NCBI GenBank assembly: GCA_037439945.1 | Contig: JBBIVA010000027.1 | Location: forward strand, 1 to 32,275 | DNA length: 32,275 bases | Direction: 5' to 3' | DNA from: CALEUX01 sp037439945 | GTDB lineage: Bacteria > Bacteroidota > Bacteroidia > Bacteroidales > Marinilabiliaceae | Shown here: in pieces, positions 16,422 to 23,735 of the stretch | Numbering within the stretch: the stretch's first letter is position 1 | Layout: every line of letters starts with the position of its first letter | Notes under the pieces: model-generated | What the model was told of the DNA's origin: nothing | Database searches by the model: none | The model's input: the letters and a program-made list of their open reading frames with translations, nothing else | Program-made: the position numbers and the translations under genes

Positions 16422-17408
16422 ATGAGAAAAGTACTGGGAATGGGAAATGCGTTAGTTGACATATTAACACGTTTGGAAGATGAATCGGTGTTAAATAAAT
16501 TTTCTCTGCCAAAAGGCAGTATGCAGCTGGTTGACAGTGTAATGGCCAATGAAGTTGAAAAAGCTACACAAATTTTTGAACGAAGTCAGGCTTCGGGGGG
16601 GTCGGCGGCAAATACTATCCACGGACTGGCAAATCTTGGAATAATTACGGGATTTCTGGGTAAAGTTGGTCGTGATCATTGGGGAGATTTTTTCAGGCGT
16701 GATATGGAAAGCAAAAACATAATTACAAAACTGCTCGAAAGTGGCAACGAATCAGGACGGGCCCTGGCATTAATCACCCCCGACTCGGAACGGACTTTTG
16801 CCACCTTTTTGGGAGCTGCAGTTGAGCTTTCGGCCGAGGATATTCCGGGGGACCTTTTTAATGGGTATGCAATTTTTCATGTTGAAGGGTACCTGGTGCA
16901 AAACAGAAAGTTAATTGAGGAGGCCTTAAAAATGGCCAAAGAAGCAGGATGTTTGATCTCCCTTGATTTGGCCAGCTTTAATGTTGTGGAAGAAAACCGT
17001 GAGTTTTTACACCATGTTACAGCCAAATATGTTGATATATTATTTGCCAATGAGGAGGAGGCCAAAGCCTTTACATTGGCTCCCGATGAAGATTCAACAA
17101 TTAGCCACATGGCAGGTTTATGTGACATTGTTATTTTAAAGAAAGGAGTAAACGGATCAATAATAAGGAACAATAATTCAGTTGTAAAAGTTGATGTGGT
17201 TAAGGCCAACAGCATTGATACAACCGGTGCCGGTGATTTATATGCAGCCGGGTTTTTATATGGATACATCCATGGTTTATCGCTTGATAAATGCGGTAAG
17301 ATTGGTGCTTTTATGGCTGCCAGAGTAATAGAAGCAATTGGGCCTAAAATGGACGATAAAACCTGGGAGTTGATTAAAAAAGAAATTGAGAAAATCAAAA
17401 TGAATTAA
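16422..17408 (+). CDS. PfkB-family carbohydrate/nucleoside kinase (adenosine-kinase-like)
   Basis: A 328-aa ribokinase-fold kinase that phosphorylates a sugar or nucleoside with ATP. The N-terminal signature region (SGGSAANTIHGLANLG, then GFLGKVGRDHWGDFF) and the C-terminal anion-hole motif DTTGAGDLYAAGFLYG with its catalytic Asp are intact. The start is ATG 16422 (MRKVLGMGNALVDIL), not the upstream Met of the open frame. In Bacteroidota, proteins of this type are usually called adenosine kinase; the NALVDIL start and length agree, but ribokinase-like sugar specificity cannot be excluded. It is followed 169 nt later by kbl, which has its own likely promoter. Confidence 0.88.
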   Translation: MRKVLGMGNALVDILTRLEDESVLNKFSLPKGSMQLVDSVMANEVEKATQIFERSQASGGSAANTIHGLANLGIITGFLGKVGRDHWGDFFRRDMESKNIITKLLESGNESGRALALITPDSERTFATFLGAAVELSAEDIPGDLFNGYAIFHVEGYLVQNRKLIEEALKMAKEAGCLISLDLASFNVVEENREFLHHVTAKYVDILFANEEEAKAFTLAPDEDSTISHMAGLCDIVILKKGVNGSIIRNNNSVVKVDVVKANSIDTTGAGDLYAAGFLYGYIHGLSLDKCGKIGAFMAARVIEAIGPKMDDKTWELIKKEIEKIKMN

Positions 17409-17479
17409 TCATTTAGGTAAAAATTGCCGATATGGCAGGTTTTTCATCCAGTAAAAAAGAAATAAACTGTTATAGGTCA

Positions 17480-17510
17480 TTGTTATTCCCTTGGTATCAT
17501 TTTATTTTTA
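17480..17510 (+). promoter_or_regulatory. Probable promoter of kbl
   Basis: TTG (17480-17482), a 20-nt spacer, then TATTTTTA (17503-17510), one mismatch from TAnnTTTG. It places the transcript start just past an upstream in-frame ATG at 17512, which supports translation from the ATG at 17578. Confidence 0.5.
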
Positions 17511-17577
17511 GATGAAATTGATATTATTAACTACAGTTTCAGGAAAAATTAGACTTAAGTCCCCAAAAAATAAAATT

Positions 17578-18765
17578 ATGTACGGTAAATACAAAGCTTT
17601 CCTTCAAAGTGAATTAGATAAAATTCAGGAATCAGGGTTATTTAAAAAAGAGCGCATAATTACCACCCGGCAAAGCGCTGAAATAATGGTTCAGGGCGGT
17701 AAGCCTGTGTTGAATTTCTGTGCCAACAATTATCTTGGGTTATCCTCACACCCGCGTGTTATTGATGCGGCAACCAAAACACTTGGCAACCATGGTTATG
17801 GAATGTCATCGGTAAGGTTTATTTGTGGAACCCAGGATATTCATAAGCAATTGGAAAAAAGTATTGCTTCATTCTTTGGTACTGAAGATACTATTTTATA
17901 TGCTGCATGTTTTGATGCCAATGGCGGTGTTTTTGAGCCACTTTTTTCTGATGAGGATGCCATAATCAGTGATGAGTTAAATCACGCCAGTATTATTGAT
18001 GGGGTAAGGTTATGCAAGGCGGTAAGGTACCGCTATAAACATGCCGATATGACCGACCTTGAAGAAAAACTTAAAGAATCACAGGCACAACGTTTCCGGA
18101 TAATCGTTACTGATGGTGTTTTTTCGATGGATGGAGATATTGCACCTTTAGATAGTATTTGCCGACTTGCTGAAAAATATAACTCACTGGTAATGGTTGA
18201 TGACAGTCATGCATCAGGATTTATTGGTAAAACAGGACGAGGGACCCACGAACACCATAATGTAATGGATAAGGTTGATATTATAACCGGAACTCTTGGA
18301 AAGGCATTGGGCGGGGCTATGGGAGGCTACACCACAGGGAAAAAAGAGATTATCGAAATGTTAAGGCAAAGATCACGTCCATATCTTTTCAGTAATTCTC
18401 TTGCCCCTTCAATTGTGGGTGCATCACTCGAAGTTTTTAAAATGCTTGAAGAGGGAACATATTTGCGGGATAAGTTAATGAATAATGCCGTTTATTTTAA
18501 AGAGAAAATACAAAAGGCGGGATTTGATATTAAACCATCAAACTCGGCAATTATTGCATTAATGCTTTATGATGCGAAACTCTCACAGGAATTTGCCGCA
18601 AAACTTCTTGATGAAGGTATATATGTAATTGGATTTTATTACCCTGTTGTACCTAAGGGACAAGCCCGCATTAGAATTCAGATTTCGGCAGCCCATGAAA
18701 AGGAACACCTTGACAAGGCCATTGGTGCATTCATAAAAATAGGGAAAGAGCTTAAAGTTATTTAA
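17578..18765 (+). CDS. kbl: Glycine C-acetyltransferase (2-amino-3-ketobutyrate CoA ligase)
   Basis: PLP-dependent alpha-oxoamine synthase, 395 aa, catalysing the reversible cleavage of 2-amino-3-oxobutyrate with CoA into glycine and acetyl-CoA in threonine breakdown. The start MYGKYKAFLQSELD is the family's usual N-terminus. Further markers are NFCANNYLGLSSHPRV, the substrate/PLP segment DELNHASIIDGVRL, VDDSHASGFIGKTGRG, and the PLP-binding Lys at about residue 242 in ITGTLGKALGGAMGG. The next step's partner, threonine dehydrogenase, is not beside it. A related reaction (8-amino-7-oxononanoate synthase or serine palmitoyltransferase) is less likely given the N-terminus. Confidence 0.93.
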   Translation: MYGKYKAFLQSELDKIQESGLFKKERIITTRQSAEIMVQGGKPVLNFCANNYLGLSSHPRVIDAATKTLGNHGYGMSSVRFICGTQDIHKQLEKSIASFFGTEDTILYAACFDANGGVFEPLFSDEDAIISDELNHASIIDGVRLCKAVRYRYKHADMTDLEEKLKESQAQRFRIIVTDGVFSMDGDIAPLDSICRLAEKYNSLVMVDDSHASGFIGKTGRGTHEHHNVMDKVDIITGTLGKALGGAMGGYTTGKKEIIEMLRQRSRPYLFSNSLAPSIVGASLEVFKMLEEGTYLRDKLMNNAVYFKEKIQKAGFDIKPSNSAIIALMLYDAKLSQEFAAKLLDEGIYVIGFYYPVVPKGQARIRIQISAAHEKEHLDKAIGAFIKIGKELKVI

Positions 18766-18850
18766 TTATAAACAGCTTTCAGCGGAGGGCTTTATAACAC
18801 CTAAATGCCCTTAATATAATTGCCGGATGTTATGGGCAGTGGCTGCTTTA

Positions 18851-19014
18851 ACCCAAATTTGTTCTTAGCCGGCTTTTTAATGACCGTTGTTAGAAATTTA
18901 CTGTATTAGTTGTTGATTATGTGATTTATTCTTTGACAAATCGCTTAATAAAACTAAATGTTTATAATCAGAAATGCTTTCAAATTAAGCTTTTCTAAAG
19001 CAGCCCGTACCGAC
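18851..19014. repeat. MITE-like dispersed repeat, copy 2 (right end missing)
   Basis: This copy starts ACCCAAATTTGTTCTTAG, preceded by TTA as in copy 1, and follows the other copies through the CTTTGACAAATCGCT block and the TTTTCTAAAGCAGCCCGTAC block. Homology stops at about 19014, where copies 1 and 3 run on for 64 more nt to the right terminal repeat. The internal hairpin is degraded (TTTATAA against TTTCAAA). The break coincides with the left edge of the accessory island. Confidence 0.78.
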
Positions 19015-19163
19015 CATCCCTATACGTTGCTTTTTACAGGCTTTGTCATTAAGGGGCGCATGAATGGCGATGTTCACGCATTGACCTGTGAGATGCTCAG
19101 GGGTGATGTCCCCTTTACCCTCTCGATGTTTTTATTCCAAAAGCATCCATGTCTGCAAAATAA
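19015..19163. other. Noncoding start of the accessory island
   Basis: DNA from the repeat break to the end of the channel gene. It contains a small hairpin (AGGGG/CCCCT around TGATGT) and no recognisable gene. An ORF on the plus strand runs across the repeat boundary and is considered accidental. Confidence 0.35.
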
Positions 19164-19985
19164 TCATTCCTTTTTATTATTAAGTTCTGCCATCACAATT
19201 TGATAGTTATTCAGGATTGCCCCAACGAGTAAATTCAACAATAAAAACGTTGCTACAATAAACCATGAAACATGGTAAATAGTAATAATTGTTTCGTGGG
19301 CATCAATAACATTCATTTTACTTGCTTGAACTAGATTGTATCGCAAGTCAGTCCAATCTTCTCCTGTAAGAATCCTAAAAAGAGTGAACATTGTTTCTCC
19401 CAAAGTGCCATACGGGTCTGGAGATACTCCCGGTGCATTTGGCACTTGGTTTAAATATTCTGTTAGCATCTTCTGTTCAAAAATATCCGCTGTTTCTTTT
19501 GTGGGTAATTTAAACAGTGTAATACCTATAATTGCAAACAGATACATGAAAACAAAGAAAAATATGCCATTGTAAAGTAGTGTAGAAAGAGAGCGAATGA
19601 GAACAGACGTCATAAGTTTAAGTTCGGGGAAAGCCCGTAATAATCTGAAAATCCTAAATACACGAAGAATCCTAATAGTGGTTATTATAGATGTATCTGT
19701 AAAAATCTGCTCTGGTATAAAACTAATTAAAACTATTGTGAGGTCAAATAAATTCCATCCATCAGAAAAAAACTTCTTTATGTTCTCCCTTGCTATCCAT
19801 CTCAAAATTATCTCAATTGTAAAAATGCCAAGAGCAATATTTTGAATTAATAAAATTAAGTTATTTTCGAAATATGTTTCAATTCCAATAAAAGTACAAT
19901 TAACTAATATCACTCCGGCAATAAACCATTCAAAAGCCTTATGGGAAATAAAGTTCGTAACAAATGACTTCATAATCTTATCCAT
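19164..19985 (-). CDS. Voltage-gated-type cation channel (single six-helix domain)
   Basis: A 273-aa ion-transport-domain protein with six helices. S1 is at about residues 18-38, S2 at 43-65 with its acidic residue, S3 at 76-95, and S4 carries Arg at 105, 108, 111, 114 and 117 (IRILRVFRIFRLLR), the spacing of a voltage sensor. S5 follows, then a pore loop with FRILTGEDWTDLRYN and S6 (TFLLLNLLVGAILNNY). It would form a homotetramer. The pore sequence T207-G-E-D-W211 differs from the TLESW of the sodium channel NaChBac and resembles the acidic TGEDW of animal calcium-channel domains, so calcium permeation is possible but unproven. There is no C-terminal coiled coil of note. It lies alone in the island, next to an attC-like repeat. 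Confidence 0.9.
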   Translation of the reverse strand: MDKIMKSFVTNFISHKAFEWFIAGVILVNCTFIGIETYFENNLILLIQNIALGIFTIEIILRWIARENIKKFFSDGWNLFDLTIVLISFIPEQIFTDTSIITTIRILRVFRIFRLLRAFPELKLMTSVLIRSLSTLLYNGIFFFVFMYLFAIIGITLFKLPTKETADIFEQKMLTEYLNQVPNAPGVSPDPYGTLGETMFTLFRILTGEDWTDLRYNLVQASKMNVIDAHETIITIYHVSWFIVATFLLLNLLVGAILNNYQIVMAELNNKKE

Positions 19986-20035
19986 TTATAATTATTCGTT
20001 CTTAATATTCTTGTTGTTGTGGTAATTTTTGGTTT

Positions 20036-20166
20036 ACAACGGCTGGGGGTGTGGCAAGTGTGGGAGAGCGTGTTACGTTTTCTACCCCCAACGAAAACGC
20101 CCGAGCGGGCAAAACCGCTCCGAAGTTCCAGTATCAACCCACATTGGCTATACCCCTTGTGTAGCC
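20036..20166. repeat. attC-like imperfect inverted repeat 1
   Basis: Outer arms 20036-20064 and 20138-20166 pair over most of their inner part (GGGGT...TGTGGG on one side, CCCACA...TACCCC on the other). Within are two perfect smaller stems: 20076-20082 with 20093-20099 (CGTTTTC/GAAAACG) and 20103-20108 with 20115-20120 (GAGCGG/CCGCTC). The left end reads TTTACAACGGC, shared with element 2 (GGCTACAACGGC). Size and folding recall integron attC sites, but the GTTRRRY core is not clean in this copy. It is richer in GC than the neighbouring genes. Confidence 0.5.
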
Positions 20167-20180
20167 TGTGCTTTTTGTCT

Positions 20181-20579
20181 TTAATGTCTGTAAATCAAAT
20201 TAATTTCGGAAAGTTCTTGTCCTATCTGATGAATTCCAAACAAAATTTTTTCTGTCTGTGTTTCAGATGGTTTTTTATGTCCTTGCACATATTGTGATAA
20301 TAGTGTTGGATTCATTCCTATTTTGGCGGCCAGGAACTTTGCATTCAGAACTTTATAGTATTGAAAAAACTGTTTAAAATCAATTTCAAATTTCAGGTTT
20401 TCTTGAGTGATTAAAATATTATCTTCTTCAAAGTTCAAGTTTGCAGCTTCTATGGCATTATTCATTAATTCAGTAATCGTTTTTCCTGTAGTGTAAATAG
20501 GATATTCTTCAGAGAAAGCAGAAAAACCAGTGTCAGTTTTTTCCACTATCATTTTTATTTTTTTTCTTAAAGTTTTCAT
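20181..20579 (-). CDS. hicB: HicB-family antitoxin with C-terminal HTH
   Basis: A 132-aa protein. The N-terminal HicB fold (about 1-60, with TDTGFSAFSEEYPIYTTGKT) binds the HicA toxin. The C-terminal XRE-type helix-turn-helix (AAKIGMNPTLLSQYVQGHKKPS) should bind the operator ahead of hicA. The start is the ATG at 20579; a TTG two codons earlier in frame is rejected. It follows hicA by 15 nt on the same strand. As the adjacent toxin gene is frameshifted, this may now be an orphan antitoxin acting only as a repressor. Confidence 0.85.
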   Translation of the reverse strand: MKTLRKKIKMIVEKTDTGFSAFSEEYPIYTTGKTITELMNNAIEAANLNFEEDNILITQENLKFEIDFKQFFQYYKVLNAKFLAAKIGMNPTLLSQYVQGHKKPSETQTEKILFGIHQIGQELSEINLIYRH

Positions 20580-20594
20580 AACCAACTTTTTTTA

Positions 20595-20788
20595 TTAATC
20601 CAACAAATTAATTCCTGCGTCCTTTAAAATCTTTTTCTCTAATCCTTTGCCCATTTCTTGACTCCCGTGATTCGGAAAATTATTGTTCTTTTCTTCAAGT
20701 CGTGTTTTAGTTTCACGTGAGAACCTTTCTGCGATATTGGATACCAACCATCTTTAATCAATATTCGGTATAGTTCAGAGCATTTCAT
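20595..20788 (-). pseudogene. hicA: HicA-type mRNA interferase toxin, frameshifted
   Basis: The first part reads MKCSELYRILIKDGWYPISQ and continues KGSHVKLKHDLKKRTII, with the catalytic His in GSH. The second part, in another frame, reads FPNHGSQEMGKGLEKKIL and ends GINLLD. Together they are a complete HicA (about 64 aa, dsRBD-like fold). The join fails by one base in a short A/T run at 20676-20679: one extra base would restore a single frame reading RTIIFPNHG. The promoter and operator upstream and hicB downstream are intact. Either the toxin has been inactivated recently or the missing base is an assembly error in a homopolymer. Confidence 0.85.
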
Positions 20789-20816
20789 TAGAGTTTTTTA
20801 TTCATTAATCATGGCG

Positions 20817-20847
20817 CAAAGGTAAATAATAATTTACCTAAACACAA
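20817..20847 (-). promoter_or_regulatory. hicAB promoter with overlapping operator
   Basis: Minus strand: TTG (20845-20847), a 20-nt spacer, then TACCTTTG (20817-20824), an exact Bacteroidota promoter about 29 nt from the hicA start. A perfect inverted repeat AGGTAAAT/ATTTACCT with a 4-nt spacer covers 20820-20839, overlapping the -7 box and spacer. That is where the HTH domain of HicB would bind to repress its own operon. Confidence 0.75.
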
Positions 20848-20890
20848 GAAATTCCCGAATTATTTGATGGCGATTTTATCTTCGAGCATT

Positions 20891-21027
20891 GGCTACAACG
20901 GCGTTCGGCGGTATGAAATCGTTGGGGATTGCGGGCTACGTCACTATCCCCCGACACAGAATTTTGATGCGGGGGAGAAACTTTGCATAACCACTTAAAC
21001 CCCAATGTTTTATATCGCTTGTTAGGC
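20891..21027. repeat. attC-like imperfect inverted repeat 2
   Basis: Outer arms GGCTACAACGGC...GTTGGGG (20891-20927) and CCCCAATG...GCTTGTTAGGC (21000-21027) pair imperfectly over about 20 positions (shared core GCG-TAT-AAA-TTGGGG). A smaller stem lies inside: TCCCCC at 20947-20952 with GGGGGA at 20971-20976. The right end GTTAGGC (21021-21027) fits the integron core GTTRRRY exactly; the left CTACAAC fits RYYYAAC with two mismatches. With element 1 it brackets hicAB as an approximately 0.85-kb cassette-sized unit. A 112-codon ORF across it looks accidental. Confidence 0.5.
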
Positions 21028-21221
21028 ACTGGCGATTTTTGTCTTTTTATCTCATTATCAATCAATTTTGCTGCACTGTTTCCCCGTGCGTTGGGGCAGG
21101 CACACTCTTTGACAAGTTTTGGACGTGTGATGGCTTGTGCGACTTGGCAAACCGCCTTGTGGTTCACGAACACCACTGAAAATAAATAATTCGTTCGTAA
21201 TTGTGTGACTGCTGCGTTTGC
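21028..21221. other. Noncoding spacer before the hsdR remnant
   Basis: No gene seen. The segment is higher in GC than the neighbouring genes and contains partly complementary stretches (GCACAC near 21098, GTGTGATGGCTTGTGC near 21124). It may be a further part of the attC-like element or another degenerate one. Confidence 0.3.
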
Positions 21222-22433
21222 TCATTGTCTGTTTTTCTTAAAGTTTTCTGCTTGTTCAAAAATCTCAACATAAACTTCGTCTCTTTCCACAGGTGGATAG
21301 CCAAATTCATCTAAAATCAATATCAATTCAACTTTCAAAGCCGATTTTATGTCATCTCTTTTATTCCAGTCAGGAAATTTTGCTTGGCTGTCAACAATTA
21401 CTTTTACTGCTTTTGATAAATCAATCAGTTTGTCGTCAGGGTAAGTGAAGTCGTATTTTTTGCAGAGTTCTTTCAGAATGTCGTAAAAAGCTTTTTCCTC
21501 AAAGTCAATTCCTAATTCATCACCGGCTTTAAATTCCTTTTGAACGTCCCAAATCAGGTTTGTAAGGGCTTCTGCCATTTCTTCGTAAACTTCGCTTCTC
21601 AAAATGTCGTTTGCATCACGGTTGTTGTATCTGTCAACAATGGCCTGCATTTTTCTTGAAAAGTCAATGCCTTTTACCTTGTTTACTTTTCTTATTTCTC
21701 CAATCACTTTAGCCAATAGCTGTTGAAGCAATTTGATTTTTGTATTTGGCAGTTTGATTTTATCAATTTTTGCCAAATAATCTTCATCAAAAATGTCTTG
21801 TTCTGTTTCAACTTCATCACCGAGTTTGAAAATTTCTTCAACGCCATCGCTTTGCAAGGCATCTTTTATCATTTCCCGAACTTTCGCGTTCATTTGAGCT
21901 GTGTCGGGAGCGTTGCCTTTGGTTAGTTTGAAAACTATGGAACGAACAGCCAAATAAAAATGCGTTTAATCTCTTTCTGATTGGGTCAATTTTTCGCTAC
22001 CAGCGCAAATGTCATAAGCGGCTTTTAAGCGTTGTACCAGACCCATAAAACGGGTTTCCAGTTCTTTAGTTTGTTGCACAAATTCGGCAGCCAGATTTAA
22101 AGTATGCAATTGCTCAATGGTGCTGCCTTTAAAATATTTTGAACTATCAAACCCGCCTGCCGCTCCGCTTTGGCGGGCAGGCTTGTGCATTAGTTTTGCC
22201 AACAAATCCAAATGGTCACGGACAACAACCAATGACTGTTCAATTTCTTCAAAATTGTCTTTGTCGCCTTTGTTGTATTTGGCAAGGGCAAGGTTCATTT
22301 GCTTTTTAATGCCGATATAATCGACTGCCAAACCTTTGTTTTTACCTTCAAACTTGCGATTAACCCTTGAAATTGTTTGAATTAAATTGTGTTGCTGTAT
22401 AGGTTTGTCAATGTAAATGCTATCCAAGAAAGG
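21222..22433 (-). pseudogene. hsdR: Type I restriction enzyme R subunit, C-terminal remnant
   Basis: The remaining C-terminal part of an HsdR translocase/nuclease. It begins within the second RecA-like domain (SPFLDSIYIDKP, then the motif VI segment QTISRVNRKFEGKNKG) and runs to a natural end (ENFKKNRQ). The 5' part, with the nuclease domain and helicase motifs I-V, is gone; the break is exactly at the 26-bp inverted repeat at 22434. One in-frame TAA at 21966-21968 splits the remainder. Reading through it gives SERD-stop-THFYLAVRSIVF in a single frame, where a Tyr codon would be one base away. A palindrome-derived insertion lies near 22152-22183. No hsdM or hsdS is present. Confidence 0.88.
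22152..22183. repeat. GC-rich palindromic element inside the hsdR remnant
   Basis: GCCTGCC (22155-22161) and GGCAGGC (22176-22182) form a perfect 7-bp stem, extended by GC/GC pairs with one bulge, in otherwise AT-rich coding sequence. In the hsdR frame it encodes PARQSGAAGG between LMHK and FDSSKYF, where intact relatives (from memory) pass directly from LMH to FDSSKYF. It looks like a small palindromic repeat that inserted in frame. Confidence 0.6.
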
Positions 22434-22490
22434 TGACTTGTCCTGATCTAGGTTTACACTATTTGTGTAAACCTAGATCAGGACAAGTCA
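22434..22490. repeat. Perfect 26-bp inverted repeat at the island's right edge
   Basis: Arms 22434-22459 and 22465-22490 are perfectly complementary over 26 nt around a 5-nt TATTT loop. The outer ends read TGACTTGTCCTG and CAGGACAAGTCA, so the element starts TGA and ends TCA like many IS termini. There is no T-run on either side, so it is not a usual terminator. It abuts the point where hsdR is cut off and lies 44 nt from the end of the core glycosyltransferase gene. It may be a minimal TIR-only element or a pair of IS ends left after deletion. Confidence 0.88.
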
Positions 22491-22534
22491 TTTAGCCAAT
22501 CATCCCTAAATATTTACCATTACAGGCCAAGCAG

Positions 22535-23650
22535 TTATTTGTTAAAAATTAATTTTTCAATTAAACGGGCGTTTTGGTGGTCGAGGAAACCTTTGATGGG
22601 CGATTTCCTCTGTTCAGCATGGTGTTCGGTAAATGGAGTGGTCATGCATCTTTGAATGGTCTTTTGCCACTCATTTTTATTCCCTGCAATTTGACAAAGT
22701 TTTTCCAGTCCGGTTTTTTCTACCATTTGTGGCGAAGCAATACAGTGCCGTCCGGTAAAAAGAGAAACAAGAAGTTTAAGCCTCAGTCCTGTTGTTTGGT
22801 TTGCAGGCAGCAAAATAGTACCTGCATTCCTAATAAGCTCTTCCATTACACTAAATTCAGGATTTTCAACCAACCTTGTATTCTGTTGTTGCGAAATTAA
22901 ATTACGGAGCCTCGGTAGTGGGTTTTTGCCGGCTATAACCAGTGGGTAGGGTAAATTTCTGCAAACTTCGAGCATAAACTCTGCCGATCTGTTATTTTCA
23001 GGAATTGATAAATCTCCATGGTAAAGCAAATAATCACCTTTACCTGCAATTGATGAAATTTCGTTATAGCCGTGAAACGCCGGAACCAGAAATGTGTTTG
23101 GGTTAACATTTTTCATGATAGCCTCGTCGCCCGGAGAAATTGCCATTACCCCTGTTGCCTTTTCAAGGCTGGGGCTATATTTTTCCAGCTTCCAGGCCTC
23201 CATTCTGAAAAACAGTTTTTTATGTATTAAACCTTCAGCTTTAGCCAATGAATGGTAATAATCATGTTCAATATTATGAGCTCTTACCCACTGTGGCTTA
23301 TGTTTAATTGATGGATGTCCAAGGTAAAGGGTTGTGTGTAAACCTTCAAAAAGTATGGGGTGGTTATCGGCTGCCAATCTGGAAATTAAACCTTTACTCT
23401 CCCTGCTTTTAACAATATACGGAACCAATGAAACCTGGTTAATAAATGCAGGGTTTCGCGGATAATAATGAACTTCGCTGCAAAATTTCAAAAGTTCGTC
23501 CGACCTGGTTCTGTTATATAAAAAACAGTGTAAAATTATATTAACACCAATACGGTGCAACGCCTTAATTTTATAAAAAACATCCATGGCTCCGCCATAA
23601 TCCGGTGGCCAGGGGACAGAAAAACTAATGATATGAAGAGTACCCAACAT
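22535..23650 (-). CDS. GT-B-type glycosyltransferase
   Basis: A 371-aa putative glycosyltransferase of the GT4-like superfamily. The N-terminal Rossmann half opens MLGTLHIISFSVPWPPDYGG, the typical glycine-rich acceptor-side start. RAHNIEHDYY and GVMAISPGDEAI mark the domain junction, and the C-terminal half has YLLYHGDLSIPENN and the nucleotide-sugar region TILLPANQTTGLRLKLLVSL. The usual second Glu of the EX7E motif is not obvious (NPEFSVMEELIRNAG precedes it), so activity is not certain. It probably modifies a cell-surface glycan. It is divergent from the mutT gene and has no glycan gene cluster around it. Confidence 0.78.
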   Translation of the reverse strand: MLGTLHIISFSVPWPPDYGGAMDVFYKIKALHRIGVNIILHCFLYNRTRSDELLKFCSEVHYYPRNPAFINQVSLVPYIVKSRESKGLISRLAADNHPILFEGLHTTLYLGHPSIKHKPQWVRAHNIEHDYYHSLAKAEGLIHKKLFFRMEAWKLEKYSPSLEKATGVMAISPGDEAIMKNVNPNTFLVPAFHGYNEISSIAGKGDYLLYHGDLSIPENNRSAEFMLEVCRNLPYPLVIAGKNPLPRLRNLISQQQNTRLVENPEFSVMEELIRNAGTILLPANQTTGLRLKLLVSLFTGRHCIASPQMVEKTGLEKLCQIAGNKNEWQKTIQRCMTTPFTEHHAEQRKSPIKGFLDHQNARLIEKLIFNK

Positions 23651-23735
23651 TTTTATGTTTCTTTACGTGCTAAATTAACCATATTGAATGGCTTTTCAAA
23701 GCGCAATTTTTTATGCAATAACATATATTAAAATT

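Noticed and set aside
20838..21176. 112-codon minus-strand ORF in the island
   Set aside because: It lies across an attC-like inverted repeat and its composition (many Cys, Pro, Ser and Lys without pattern) looks like translated repeat DNA.
21222..21953. The hsdR 3' part as an independent gene
   Set aside because: It is in the same frame as the upstream fragment with only one stop between, and matches the C-terminal continuation of HsdR, so it is part of one broken gene.
22434..22490. Reading the 26-bp inverted repeat as a bidirectional terminator
   Set aside because: There is no T-run on either side, and the gene 5' of it is truncated at that point, which points to a mobile-element scar.
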